From NCBI RefSeq assembly GCF_003143775.1, contig NZ_QFRJ01000013.1, forward strand, positions 35,459-99,458: DNA of 64,000 nt. Reading direction: 5' to 3'. Within the stretch, counting starts at the first letter, position 1. Every line of letters starts with the position of its first letter. Below are positions 56,152 through 63,929 of the stretch, piece after piece. This stretch comes from Brumimicrobium oceani. Its GTDB lineage: Bacteria > Bacteroidota > Bacteroidia > Flavobacteriales_D > Crocinitomicaceae. The position numbers and the translations under genes were made by a program. The notes beneath the pieces are model-generated. The model had not been told where the DNA came from and did no database searches. It saw only the letters and a list, made by a program, of their open reading frames with translations.

Positions 56152-57018
56152 TTAAAGTGTATTCAATACTTGTTCTTTTATTTTTTCAAGATAATCTTTC
56201 ATTTCTACTACTATCTTTTGCAAATCTGCATGGTAAGCTTTACTTCCCAATGTGTTGATTTCTCTTCCCATTTCTTGTGAAATAAATCCTAGTTTTTTCC
56301 CCATCGCACCAGATGCATTCATTGTAGTTCTGAAATAATCTAAATGATGTTGCAAACGTGTTTTTTCTTCAGAAACGTCTAGCTTTTCGATGTAATATAT
56401 CAATTCTTGTTCAAAACGATTTTCATCTACTCCATCAGTTAATTTTTCAAGGCCTTTTCGCATACGTTCACGAATAATATCTATTCGTACTTGTTCGTAT
56501 TTAGGAACTTCTTGCAACAATCTTTCAATCTCATTTATTGACGAAGAAAAATCTGTAATTAAAGATTGACCTTCCTCTTCTCTAAAAGTTGTGATATTTT
56601 TCAATGCTTCTTCAATCAAGGCTTTAAGCTTCTGCCACTCTTCTTCGGAAATTTCAGATTCTTGCGCTTGTAAAACTTCTGGCATGCGCATAATTGTGGT
56701 CAAAAAATCCTTTGACTCCTCACCTACTTCATTCGCCAAAGCTTTCATTTCACTGTAATAAGCCACCACCAAATCCGTATTGATACTCACTTTCGCCTTT
56801 CCTTCAATACTTTCTTCGGTAATTAAACACTCCACTTTGCCGCGTTCTAACGCATTTCCAATCATTTTACGAATGGGCAATTCATACGCTTTATAAGTAT
56901 TTGGAATTTTCAAATGAACATCTGTTCCTTTACTATTCAGAGAGCGCATTTCTACGGTAACTTTCTTATTAAAAAAAGTTCCAAATGCCTTTCCGTAACC
57001 TGTCATTGATTGCAACAT
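56152..57018 (-). CDS. yicC: YicC/YloC-family endoribonuclease
   Basis: A 288-residue protein with the N-terminal MLQSMTGYGKA signature and the C-terminal QEMGREINTLGSKA segment of the YicC family, endoribonucleases that affect small-RNA turnover. It is the first gene in the unit with gmk and nadD. A -7 element (TACTTTTG) lies 15 bases upstream. Confidence 0.95.
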   Translation of the reverse strand: MLQSMTGYGKAFGTFFNKKVTVEMRSLNSKGTDVHLKIPNTYKAYELPIRKMIGNALERGKVECLITEESIEGKAKVSINTDLVVAYYSEMKALANEVGEESKDFLTTIMRMPEVLQAQESEISEEEWQKLKALIEEALKNITTFREEEGQSLITDFSSSINEIERLLQEVPKYEQVRIDIIRERMRKGLEKLTDGVDENRFEQELIYYIEKLDVSEEKTRLQHHLDYFRTTMNASGAMGKKLGFISQEMGREINTLGSKAYHADLQKIVVEMKDYLEKIKEQVLNTL

Positions 57019-57033
57019 AGTTTAATCTTTTGG

Positions 57034-57041
57034 CAAAAGTA
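57034..57041 (-). promoter_or_regulatory. -7 element TACTTTTG of the yicC unit
   Basis: An exact TAnnTTTG match on the minus strand, 15 bases before the yicC ATG at 57018. Confidence 0.55.
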
Positions 57042-57145
57042 GAAATTTGAAGGGAATTAGCGGTGATTTGTAGGGAAATAAAGTTTTTGAGGTGAGGATA
57101 GGACACAATCTTTAAGCGTTTTTCAAAGTTGTTTATTTGGACATT

Positions 57146-57245
57146 ACCCAGACGGTTTTTCACCACTTCGCTTTTAAAAACGTCTGGGTCGGGCTATCCG
57201 CTATATCTCTGACCCAAACGTCAGAGGATGCCGCTGCTATCCCTA
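57146..57245 (-). ncRNA. Structured RNA-like element, copy 2 (possible Flavo-1-type motif)
   Basis: Read on the minus strand this matches copy 1 at 22122-22250. It has a stem of CTCTGAC (57207-57213) with GTCAGAG (57220-57226) around a 6-base loop, as in copy 1, and a second stem of ACCCAGACG (57146-57154) with CGTCTGGGT (57181-57189). The second stem has the same position but different bases from copy 1, which is compensatory change. A partial direct repeat (CCCTAATGCGA) follows at 57241 and 57291. Confidence 0.65.
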
Positions 57246-57388
57246 ATGCGAAAGATTCACGAGTTCCATTTATAGAAAGTCACGAGTAATCCCTAATGCG
57301 AGAAGATTAAATGCTAATTAAAGTTGTTGATTGAATAGATAAAGCAATTTTAAGCAAGCCTTATTAAAATTGTAATTGCTGTGTTTTT

Positions 57389-57760
57389 TCAACCACCCAT
57401 ATACTCTTGCCACTTCACCAAAACGTATTTTGACTTTCCGTTTTCTGTTATAGAAAGAAATCCGAATTCATAGCAAAACAGATAAACCGTTCCTTTTTTG
57501 GTTTTCCAATAGTGGGTAAAATATTTTGGATTAAATCCTTCAGCTAAAAGTTTTTCTTTGCGAACAGTACTTTTTCCAGCTTTATTGAATGATTTTAGTA
57601 GCTTCCTATTCTGTTTTAATTGTTTATCAATAGTTTCAAAGAGCGATTTCTCTTCTTCTTTTTTCTTTTTATACTGAAAAGAAGATTTGCAATAAACATC
57701 ACAAAACAACTTGTCTGATCGACCAAAAACTTCGGCTTTACAATTTAGGCACTTTCTCAT
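57389..57760 (-). CDS. Small zinc-ribbon-type hypothetical protein
   Basis: A 123-residue protein. CLNC and CDVYC near the N-terminus (C4, C7 and two further Cys about residues 20 and 24) look like a treble-clef or zinc-ribbon nucleic-acid-binding site. A Lys-rich helix follows, then a C-terminal YLFCYEFGFL segment. From memory, similar proteins are widespread in Bacteroidota and have no known role. It is divergent from the recombinase gene with only 82 bp between, which contains a symmetric site, so it may regulate or assist recombination; that is inference from position only. Confidence 0.7.
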   Translation of the reverse strand: MRKCLNCKAEVFGRSDKLFCDVYCKSSFQYKKKKEEEKSLFETIDKQLKQNRKLLKSFNKAGKSTVRKEKLLAEGFNPKYFTHYWKTKKGTVYLFCYEFGFLSITENGKSKYVLVKWQEYMGG

Positions 57761-57763
57761 AAT

Positions 57764-57800
57764 AGTATAATTATACGAATAATATACGGATAATTATACT
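57764..57800. promoter_or_regulatory. Inverted repeat between divergent zinc-ribbon and recombinase genes
   Basis: AGTATAATTAT (57764-57774) and ATAATTATACT (57790-57800) pair perfectly over 11 bp, with 15 bases between. The position between divergent starts suggests an operator controlling one or both genes. Confidence 0.5.
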
Positions 57801-57842
57801 GCTATTTTCCTTTAGCTACTATAAATCAACCATTTTCGCACT

Positions 57843-58991
57843 ATGAAAGCAAATAACAACAAATCGATAACCTTAAAAAACCTCTTGATTAACGAGGAAA
57901 AGCAGATTGGAATACAGTTTCAGTCTGATAAAGTAGTGCAGGCTCTATTAAAGGAATTGCCAAACATCAAGTGGAGCAAAGAGTTTGGTATGGCTTATAT
58001 TCCCAACAACAAATTAAACATCAAACTCATATTCCAAAAATTTAAAGGAGTAGCTTGGGTAAATGGGAATTACTTTTTTAGTAAAAAAAGAGTTTTTAAT
58101 CAAAACGAACCCATAAACGTAGAATGGTTTAGGAATCGGAAAGTAGCACCTGGCTATAAGGTTTGCCCGGAGGAGTATCTTCTAAAACTAGAATTAAAAT
58201 GTTATGCGAACAATACAGTAAAAACTTACGTAAATTGTTTTGAGAGATTCATTAACGCACATGAGGAAACTGATTATATGAGAATTGATGAAAGAGAAAT
58301 TAGAAGTTATCTGCAAAAGCTTATTCAAAAAGGATACTCTGATAGTTATGTCAACCAAATGATCAATAGCATCAAGTTCTACTATGAATTAGTGAAAGGA
58401 ATGCCCAATCGATTCTATAGTATAGAAAGACCCAGAAAAAAAGACCCTCTACCAAAAGTGATAAGTTTAGAAGAGGTTCAAGGAATTATTTTAAACACGA
58501 ATAACATCAAGCATAAGTGTATTGTGAGTTTACTATACTCTGCTGGATTAAGAAGATCGGAACTACTGAACTTAACATTAAAAGATATTGATAGTAAAAG
58601 AATGACTATCCTGATTAAAAATAGCAAAGGCGGCAAAGATAGATTAACCATGTTAAGTGAAAATGTGCTGAAAGATTTAAGGGTTTACTATAAGAAATGG
58701 AAACCAAAAAAATATCTATTTGAAGGTAAGAATGGCAACAAATATAGTGCAACAAGTGTTTTGAGTATTATTAATAAATCAGCCAAAAAAGCAGGTATTA
58801 ATAAAAGCGTTAGTCCACACATTTTAAGGCATAGCTTTGCGACGCATCTTTTAGAAAACGGAACAGATTTAAGATATATTCAATCTTTAATGGGCCACAG
58901 CAGTAGTAAAACGACGGAAATATATACTCAAGTAGCAACAAATCATCTAAAAAACATTAAAAGTCCGATTGAATTATTAAATTTGAGTTGA
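57843..58991 (+). CDS. Tyrosine recombinase of the cassette array (non-canonical integron integrase)
   Basis: A 382-residue recombinase. Residues 1-105 are an extra N-terminal domain (WSKEFGMAYIPNN, GVAWVNGNYFF), then a SAM-like core-binding domain (about 108-190) and the catalytic domain. Catalytic residues: R237 in GLRRSEL, K265 in KGGKDR, H326 and R329 in HILRH, H352 in MGHSS, and Y361 in EIYTQ. The C-terminus IKSPIELL resembles that of IntI proteins, but the IntI-specific insertion between the catalytic Lys and HxxR is absent (61 residues separate them). Its stop lies 5 bases before the first att hairpin, and it reads into the cassettes. A XerC/D or phage integrase is the alternative family label. 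Confidence 0.9.
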   Translation: MKANNNKSITLKNLLINEEKQIGIQFQSDKVVQALLKELPNIKWSKEFGMAYIPNNKLNIKLIFQKFKGVAWVNGNYFFSKKRVFNQNEPINVEWFRNRKVAPGYKVCPEEYLLKLELKCYANNTVKTYVNCFERFINAHEETDYMRIDEREIRSYLQKLIQKGYSDSYVNQMINSIKFYYELVKGMPNRFYSIERPRKKDPLPKVISLEEVQGIILNTNNIKHKCIVSLLYSAGLRRSELLNLTLKDIDSKRMTILIKNSKGGKDRLTMLSENVLKDLRVYYKKWKPKKYLFEGKNGNKYSATSVLSIINKSAKKAGINKSVSPHILRHSFATHLLENGTDLRYIQSLMGHSSSKTTEIYTQVATNHLKNIKSPIELLNLS

Positions 58992-58995
58992 AAAT

Positions 58996-59038
58996 ACAGG
59001 GTGGATATGCGCAATGCGTATATCGACCTGTTAGCTCC
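58996..59038 (+). other. attI-like hairpin site next to the recombinase gene
   Basis: ACAGG (58996-59000) pairs with CCTGT (59027-59031), with G59001 bulged; TGGATATGCGC (59002-59012) pairs with GCGTATATCGA (59016-59026) with one G-G mismatch and one G-T wobble; the loop is AAT. The core GTTAGCTCC (59030-59038) marks the start of cassette 1. Unlike classical attI, this primary site can itself form an attC-like hairpin with an extrahelical base. Confidence 0.7.
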
Positions 59039-60399
59039 AATTATAATATGACGACTTTGAGAACCACTATAATGGCACTATTTATCTGCTTGAACTTAAT
59101 AGCTCAGCCGTCTATTACGGAAAGAATAAGTAAAATAGATAATATTGCAATAGCTGAGATAAGTACTAAAGATGGTTTTTCAAAATGTTTCGAAATCATG
59201 TTTAGGCAACCCGTAAATCATTCTGATACTTCAGAAGGTTTTTTTTATCAAAAAATGTATTTATCGCATAAGAGCATAGATAAACCGATGGTTTTAAATG
59301 TAAATGGTTACGTGTCCTCTTCGAATAGAATAAGTGATTGGACCCATTCGTTAGATGCCAACCAGATATATGTTGAGCATAGATATTTTGGGGAATCGAA
59401 ACCAAAAAAGATGAATTACGAACATTTGAATATGTTGAACTCTGTTTCAGATTTACATTGTATCAAAATGGCTTTTTCTCAAATTTATCAAAATGGCTGG
59501 GTTAGTGTTGGAGTCAGTAAAGGGGGGCTAACAGCACTATCATATAAATATTTCTATCCTGATGATATAGATGCTACAATAGCGCTTTCAACATCTGTAA
59601 AAACCTCAGAATGTGATTCAAGTTTTTTTAATTTTATTGATAGTCTAAATTCCAATCAAGGCTGCAAAGATGAACTAGATTCTTTTCAGCGACTTTTATT
59701 GAAAGAAAAAGACAACATAATACCATATCTTAACGATTACCTGATTCAGCGGGGTAAAAGCTTCGATCATTTAGGGCTTACAACTATCTATGAAATTGCC
59801 GTTTTAGAGATTCCTTTTTCAATCTGGCAGAATGGTAAAGGATGCCAAACGATCGATTTCAGCGTTTATGATCCTAAAAGTTTATTTAACGAGATGAGAA
59901 AAAGCTTAAATGGTTGGTTTATGACCGATGAAGTTTTCACTAGAATTAATTCTTATCATATTCAGGCATTGACTGAATTAGGTTACTACTGCTATCCTGT
60001 TACTAGATTTTCAAATTTACTTGAATCTGATTTTGAAAAACTAACTCCAGTGCATCCAATAGAAGGTGTTAAAATATCTTATTCAAATGAACTAATGACT
60101 CAGATTAAAAAGTGGGCGATAACAAAAGGAAATAGAGTTATTTATATCTCAGGTGGAAATGACCCTTATTCAAAATATAGAATTGTTCCTTTAGAAGGAG
60201 TCAATGCCAAAAGCTTTCTTCTCGAAGGGAAGAATCACAATGAAGTATATAATTATTATATTGATTCGGCAACTTACGACGAAATAAAGTCATTAATTAT
60301 TAATTGGATAGAATAGTAAAAACAGGAGCTAACATCACCTAAGCCTCAAGCCTTTTACGTACATTCGTGGTAGCGGCTCGAAGGCTTAGCTGAAGAACG
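59031..60399 (+). mobile_element. Gene cassette 1 (serine peptidase)
   Basis: A 1369-bp unit from the TT of GTTAGCTCC to the G of the next GTT. Its start GTTAGCTCC (59030-59038) is complementary over 9 bp to GGAGCTAAC (60325-60333) at its end. It contains one gene. Confidence 0.8.
59048..60316 (+). CDS. Secreted S28/S37-like serine peptidase (cassette 1)
   Basis: A 422-residue exported protein (signal peptide ending near NLIAQP). It has an alpha/beta-hydrolase core with VEHRYFGES and nucleophile motif GVSKGG, then an acidic candidate in SGGNDPYS and a candidate His in GKNHNEV, matching the S28/PS-10 (S37) prolyl aminopeptidase group. The ATG at 59048 is preferred; the open frame runs back to a TTG at 58988, but that would cover the att site and lacks a signal peptide. 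The gene begins 17 bp after the cassette border. Confidence 0.8.
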   Translation: MTTLRTTIMALFICLNLIAQPSITERISKIDNIAIAEISTKDGFSKCFEIMFRQPVNHSDTSEGFFYQKMYLSHKSIDKPMVLNVNGYVSSSNRISDWTHSLDANQIYVEHRYFGESKPKKMNYEHLNMLNSVSDLHCIKMAFSQIYQNGWVSVGVSKGGLTALSYKYFYPDDIDATIALSTSVKTSECDSSFFNFIDSLNSNQGCKDELDSFQRLLLKEKDNIIPYLNDYLIQRGKSFDHLGLTTIYEIAVLEIPFSIWQNGKGCQTIDFSVYDPKSLFNEMRKSLNGWFMTDEVFTRINSYHIQALTELGYYCYPVTRFSNLLESDFEKLTPVHPIEGVKISYSNELMTQIKKWAITKGNRVIYISGGNDPYSKYRIVPLEGVNAKSFLLEGKNHNEVYNYYIDSATYDEIKSLIINWIE

Positions 60400-60405
60400 T
60401 TGTGT
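60325..60405 (+). other. attC-like site 1
   Basis: Outer box GGAGCTAAC (60325-60333), which is complementary to the start of its own cassette. The inner arms are CTAAGCCTCAAGCC (60339-60352) and GGCTCGAAGGCTTAG (60375-60389); they pair with one unmatched base and one mismatch, around a 22-base loop. The site ends at GTTGTGT (60399-60405). About 81 bp, within the size range of attC sites. Confidence 0.8.
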
Positions 60406-63237
60406 TTAATTAATCGACATATCAAAAATGGATTCCATTGAGAAGCACATAAAAAACTTAAATGAACAGCAATTGGAAGCTGTAACTTCTACAGAAGGGT
60501 ATGTCCGAGTAATTGCAGGTGCCGGTTCAGGTAAAACTAAGGCCCTTACTTCACGATACGCATACATTGTTGAGACGCTTGGTATCAGTGCTTCAAATAT
60601 TCTCTGCGTAACCTTTACTAATAAGGCTTCTAGAGAAATGAGATTACGAGTAAAAAAGTTAATAGGAGATCAACATGACTTGAGTTATATTACAACTTAC
60701 CATGGCTTTTGCGTGAGAGTGCTGAGGGAAGATATTAATAAGATTGGTTATCCGAAGAATTTTGTGATTATGGACGTTGAAGATCAGAAAACCATTCTTC
60801 GCGACATTTACAACGAATTTGGAATCACCTCAAAGCTGATTACTTTCAAACAAGTATTGAGGCATATAAGTAGAAGAAAAAGCTCTCAAGAATATTTGGA
60901 TTATATTATTAATCCAACCAAAAAAGAACCAAAAAATGATCTTGATAAGATTTTCTATAGATACCTGCAAAAACAGCAAAGGAATTTCGCTTTAGATTTT
61001 GATGATTTAATCAACTTTACATTATATATTTTCCTGACAGATAAAGTAGTTTTTGAAAAGTGGAAGCAGAGACTTCATTATATTCAAGTTGATGAAATGC
61101 AGGATAGTTCTGAAAAACAATTCAGGCTAGTTTCAATGTTATCAGAAACACATAAAAACCTCTTTGTTGTCGGTGACCCTGATCAAACAATTTATGAATG
61201 GCGCGGAGCGAGGCCAGAATTTTTAGTTGACTTTAATCAACAATTTCCAAGTTCAAAGACCATTTTAATGAATCAAAATTATCGTTCAACACCTAATATC
61301 CTGACACTAGGTAATCATATTATTAAGAATAATAAGGTCAGAGTTGATAAGGATATGTTCACTCAAAACCCTCAAGGGGTTGAGGTAGTCCATTTTCACG
61401 CGAAAAACGAAAGTGAAGAAGGTAACTGGATTGCTGAAGAAATATCCAGACTTGTATCAAAAGAGGTCTGTAATTTCTCAGATTTCGCAATTCTTTATAG
61501 AGCAAATCATATTTCTAGAAGCATAGAACAAGCCTTAGTCAAAAAGAACATTCCATACACAATTTTCGGTGGAATTAGATTTTTTGAAAGGAAAGAGATT
61601 AAAGACATTCTATCCTATTTAAGAATGGTTGAATTTGAAGATGACATTTCATTCCTAAGAATTATAAACACTCCAAGTCGCGGTCTTGGCAAAAAATTCA
61701 TAGAAGAAGTTTCTATGATTGCTGAAAATGACAACATATCATTATATTCTGCGCTCCAAAAAAACATAGCATCAGACGGCTTAAATCGGAAAGGAGCAAA
61801 AGATTTTATAGATTTAATTGAAGAATTCCAGAAATTAAGATCAAAGAAGAAAATCTCTGATCTAATAAAAATCATCCTTGATCAAAGTGGCCTGACTGAA
61901 TTGTTCAGAACTGATGGAGACACTGATCGTCTGGATAACCTTATAGAATTGCAGAACTCGATAATCGCATTTGAATCAGAAGATGAGGATATATCTCTTG
62001 ATGAGTTTCTTCAAGAGATCACTCTTTATTCTGATGTCGACTTAGAAGAGGATCAGGGAGATAAAGTCAAATTAATGACTATCCATACGTCCAAAGGATT
62101 GGAGTTCCCCTTTGTCTTTTTGTGTGGCTTCAATGAAGGTATTCTCCCAAGCGCAATGTCAATTAAAGAAAGGAGAGCTAAAGCTATTGAAGAAGAAAGA
62201 AGACTTACATATGTAGCAATTACAAGAGCGGAAAAAGCTCTTTACTTAACTGAATCTGAAGGATATAATTTCAGCACTGGTCAGAACAAGCAGCCTTCAA
62301 GATTTTTATTTGAAATCAATGAAAATTTTCTAGTGCGTAAAGGTGAATTTCGAAAAGATGTAGATGACTCTCACTTAAGAATGCCATCTCGATTAACTGG
62401 TATCCCGATTGATCAAGAATTTAAAGTTGGGGACATTATAGAACACAAAGTATGGGATGAAGGAGAGGTTATTGAAGTGAATCGTGAAAAAGGAGAATAT
62501 CTAATCTATTTCAGCTTAATCGATAGTAAAAAGCCAATAAATTTTGAATTCAAAGGGTTGACTCTAATTGAAAGTAAAACTAGTGAAGATATTGTTGAAG
62601 ATACCGCAGAAGAAGTCACAATTAAAAAATCTGATAGTGAAATATCTGAGACCGAAGATCTTGCCAAATCACTTCAGAAAGAAAATGATTTTAAATCAAT
62701 AGAATCAGACATTAGAGCACAAATAAGACAGTTTGCTTCAAAAGAATATCCTAAAGACAAAGAAATGCAAGACTATGTTTTTAGTAATCAGCTAGAAGAT
62801 TTCAAATTCATGGACAACGTTAAAGATAAGCAAGTAAAGAATATTGCTATTAAAGACTGGCCTGAAGATTTTACAATGCAAAAGCATGTCTATGAGAAGA
62901 ATATAGTATCAAAAAATTTCATGAAAAACGTGTCTGATAAGAAGTTAAACAAGTACGCGAAAAAAGAATGGCCTTCTGACTTCACAATGCAACAGCATGT
63001 TTATGAAGAACAACTTGAAGCAAAAAATCAGATGATAGAATTCGAACACAGGGATTTCGCAAAAAGGGCTGAAGAAGAATGGCCTGAAGATTTCAAAATG
63101 CAGGTGTATTTTTATGAGAAGCTTGTATCGGGAGAAGAAAAGTAATTTAACGGAATGAAAAACTAAACACAACAACAAATAAACAAAATAGCGCCGATAG
63201 GGTTCAAGGTTTGCGCTAATTTGCTTATTTTAGGCCG
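60400..63237 (+). mobile_element. Gene cassette 2 (helicase)
   Basis: A 2838-bp unit, long for a cassette. Its start GTTGTGTTTA (60399-60408) is complementary over 10 bp to TAAACACAAC (63164-63173) at its end. Confidence 0.8.
60428..63145 (+). CDS. UvrD/PcrA-like SF1A helicase with novel C-terminal repeats (cassette 2)
   Basis: A 905-residue 3'-5' DNA helicase. Walker A is GAGSGKT, motif II VDEMQDSS, motif III GDPDQTIYEWRGA, NYRS follows, motif V is TIHTSKGLEFPFV and motif VI is ERRLTYVAITRAEKAL. A Tudor-like segment (VGDIIEHKVWDEGEV) follows, as in PcrA. The last 160 residues contain about four 37-residue repeats built on E-[WY]-P-x-D-x2-MQ-x2-[VF]-[YF]-E, which I do not recognise. Why a cassette carries a helicase is unclear; defence or plasmid-related roles are possible. 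Confidence 0.92.
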   Translation: MDSIEKHIKNLNEQQLEAVTSTEGYVRVIAGAGSGKTKALTSRYAYIVETLGISASNILCVTFTNKASREMRLRVKKLIGDQHDLSYITTYHGFCVRVLREDINKIGYPKNFVIMDVEDQKTILRDIYNEFGITSKLITFKQVLRHISRRKSSQEYLDYIINPTKKEPKNDLDKIFYRYLQKQQRNFALDFDDLINFTLYIFLTDKVVFEKWKQRLHYIQVDEMQDSSEKQFRLVSMLSETHKNLFVVGDPDQTIYEWRGARPEFLVDFNQQFPSSKTILMNQNYRSTPNILTLGNHIIKNNKVRVDKDMFTQNPQGVEVVHFHAKNESEEGNWIAEEISRLVSKEVCNFSDFAILYRANHISRSIEQALVKKNIPYTIFGGIRFFERKEIKDILSYLRMVEFEDDISFLRIINTPSRGLGKKFIEEVSMIAENDNISLYSALQKNIASDGLNRKGAKDFIDLIEEFQKLRSKKKISDLIKIILDQSGLTELFRTDGDTDRLDNLIELQNSIIAFESEDEDISLDEFLQEITLYSDVDLEEDQGDKVKLMTIHTSKGLEFPFVFLCGFNEGILPSAMSIKERRAKAIEEERRLTYVAITRAEKALYLTESEGYNFSTGQNKQPSRFLFEINENFLVRKGEFRKDVDDSHLRMPSRLTGIPIDQEFKVGDIIEHKVWDEGEVIEVNREKGEYLIYFSLIDSKKPINFEFKGLTLIESKTSEDIVEDTAEEVTIKKSDSEISETEDLAKSLQKENDFKSIESDIRAQIRQFASKEYPKDKEMQDYVFSNQLEDFKFMDNVKDKQVKNIAIKDWPEDFTMQKHVYEKNIVSKNFMKNVSDKKLNKYAKKEWPSDFTMQQHVYEEQLEAKNQMIEFEHRDFAKRAEEEWPEDFKMQVYFYEKLVSGEEK

Positions 63238-63246
63238 TTAGCACAC
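63164..63246 (+). other. attC-like site 2
   Basis: Outer box TAAACACAAC (63164-63173). Inner arms 63175-63194 and 63213-63232 pair at 16 of 20 positions (ending GCGC/GCGC), around an 18-base loop. The site ends with GTTAGCACAC (63237-63246), the start of cassette 3. Confidence 0.8.
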
Positions 63247-63920
63247 ATAACTTGAAAAAAATTATACCTATACTGATATTTCTACTGTTTGCAAGTATTC
63301 TAACTGCTCAAAGTAGATTAAATGGAACATATAATACACCTTGGGGTTCAGAACTGATACTAGTTGAAGGAAATATTTTCAATTATAAATCTTTCGAATG
63401 TTATCATTTAATTACTGCAAAAGGAAATTGGAATATATCGAATGATACTTTAAGACTAAACACTTTCCCAAAAGCTGGCTATGATAGTATAATAAGTATT
63501 AAACAAAAAAAAACGGACCTAAATTCTTATAGAATTACACTGACTGACTTGAATAATAACATTGCTTATTTCACTTCAATTACTGCTTATATAAATGGTA
63601 AAACTATAAACAAAAATACTGATACTTTAGGTTATATTGACCTTAATACAAATACTATTGATTCAATAAGAGTTGAAAATCAAAAAATAATAAAATATCA
63701 AGCAGATAAAGAAAATCAAAACCACATTATTATTACTTATTTTAATGTTAATATAGCAGATACAGAAAACTTTGAAAATCAACCTTTTCTAATTAAAGGA
63801 AAAAAACTTTTTTACATATATTTAAATACTCACAATAAGAAAAAGTATTTTAAAAAAAAATAAAACGTGTGCTAACAACTAAGTATTCGGCTTGCCGATA
63901 GGCCAAAGCTGAATACCCTG
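63238..63920 (+). mobile_element. Gene cassette 3 (secreted hypothetical protein)
   Basis: A 683-bp unit. Its start GTTAGCACAC (63237-63246) is complementary over 10 bp to GTGTGCTAAC (63867-63876) at its end. It is markedly more AT-rich than its neighbours. Confidence 0.85.
63252..63863 (+). CDS. Secreted hypothetical protein (cassette 3)
   Basis: A 203-residue protein with a clear signal peptide (hydrophobic residues 4-17, ending near LTAQS). The mature part begins with RLNGTYNTPWGSEL and is rich in Asn, Lys and Ile, with alternating strand-like segments; no family is recognised. The start is TTG at 63252, only 14 bases from the cassette border, leaving almost no room for a promoter. The unusual AT richness suggests a foreign origin. 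Confidence 0.75.
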   Translation: MKKIIPILIFLLFASILTAQSRLNGTYNTPWGSELILVEGNIFNYKSFECYHLITAKGNWNISNDTLRLNTFPKAGYDSIISIKQKKTDLNSYRITLTDLNNNIAYFTSITAYINGKTINKNTDTLGYIDLNTNTIDSIRVENQKIIKYQADKENQNHIIITYFNVNIADTENFENQPFLIKGKKLFYIYLNTHNKKKYFKKK

Positions 63921-63929
63921 TTGACGAAT
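63867..63929 (+). other. attC-like site 3
   Basis: Outer box GTGTGCTAAC (63867-63876). Inner arms GTATTCGGCTTGCC (63883-63896) and GGCCAAAGCTGAATAC (63901-63916) pair with one mismatch and two extrahelical bases on the right side, around a GATA loop. The site ends at GTTGACGAA (63920 onward), the border of cassette 4. Confidence 0.8.

Noticed and set aside
57843..58991. Reading the recombinase as a phage or ICE integrase
   Set aside because: No phage, conjugation or tRNA-target features are present, and the complementary cassette borders are better explained by an integron-like system.
57843..58991. Reading the recombinase as XerC or XerD
   Set aside because: It is much longer than Xer proteins because of the N-terminal domain, and no dif-like site is visible.
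58988..59047. Longer start (TTG) for the cassette 1 peptidase
   Set aside because: It would translate the att hairpin and overlap the recombinase stop; the ATG at 59,048 gives a proper signal peptide.
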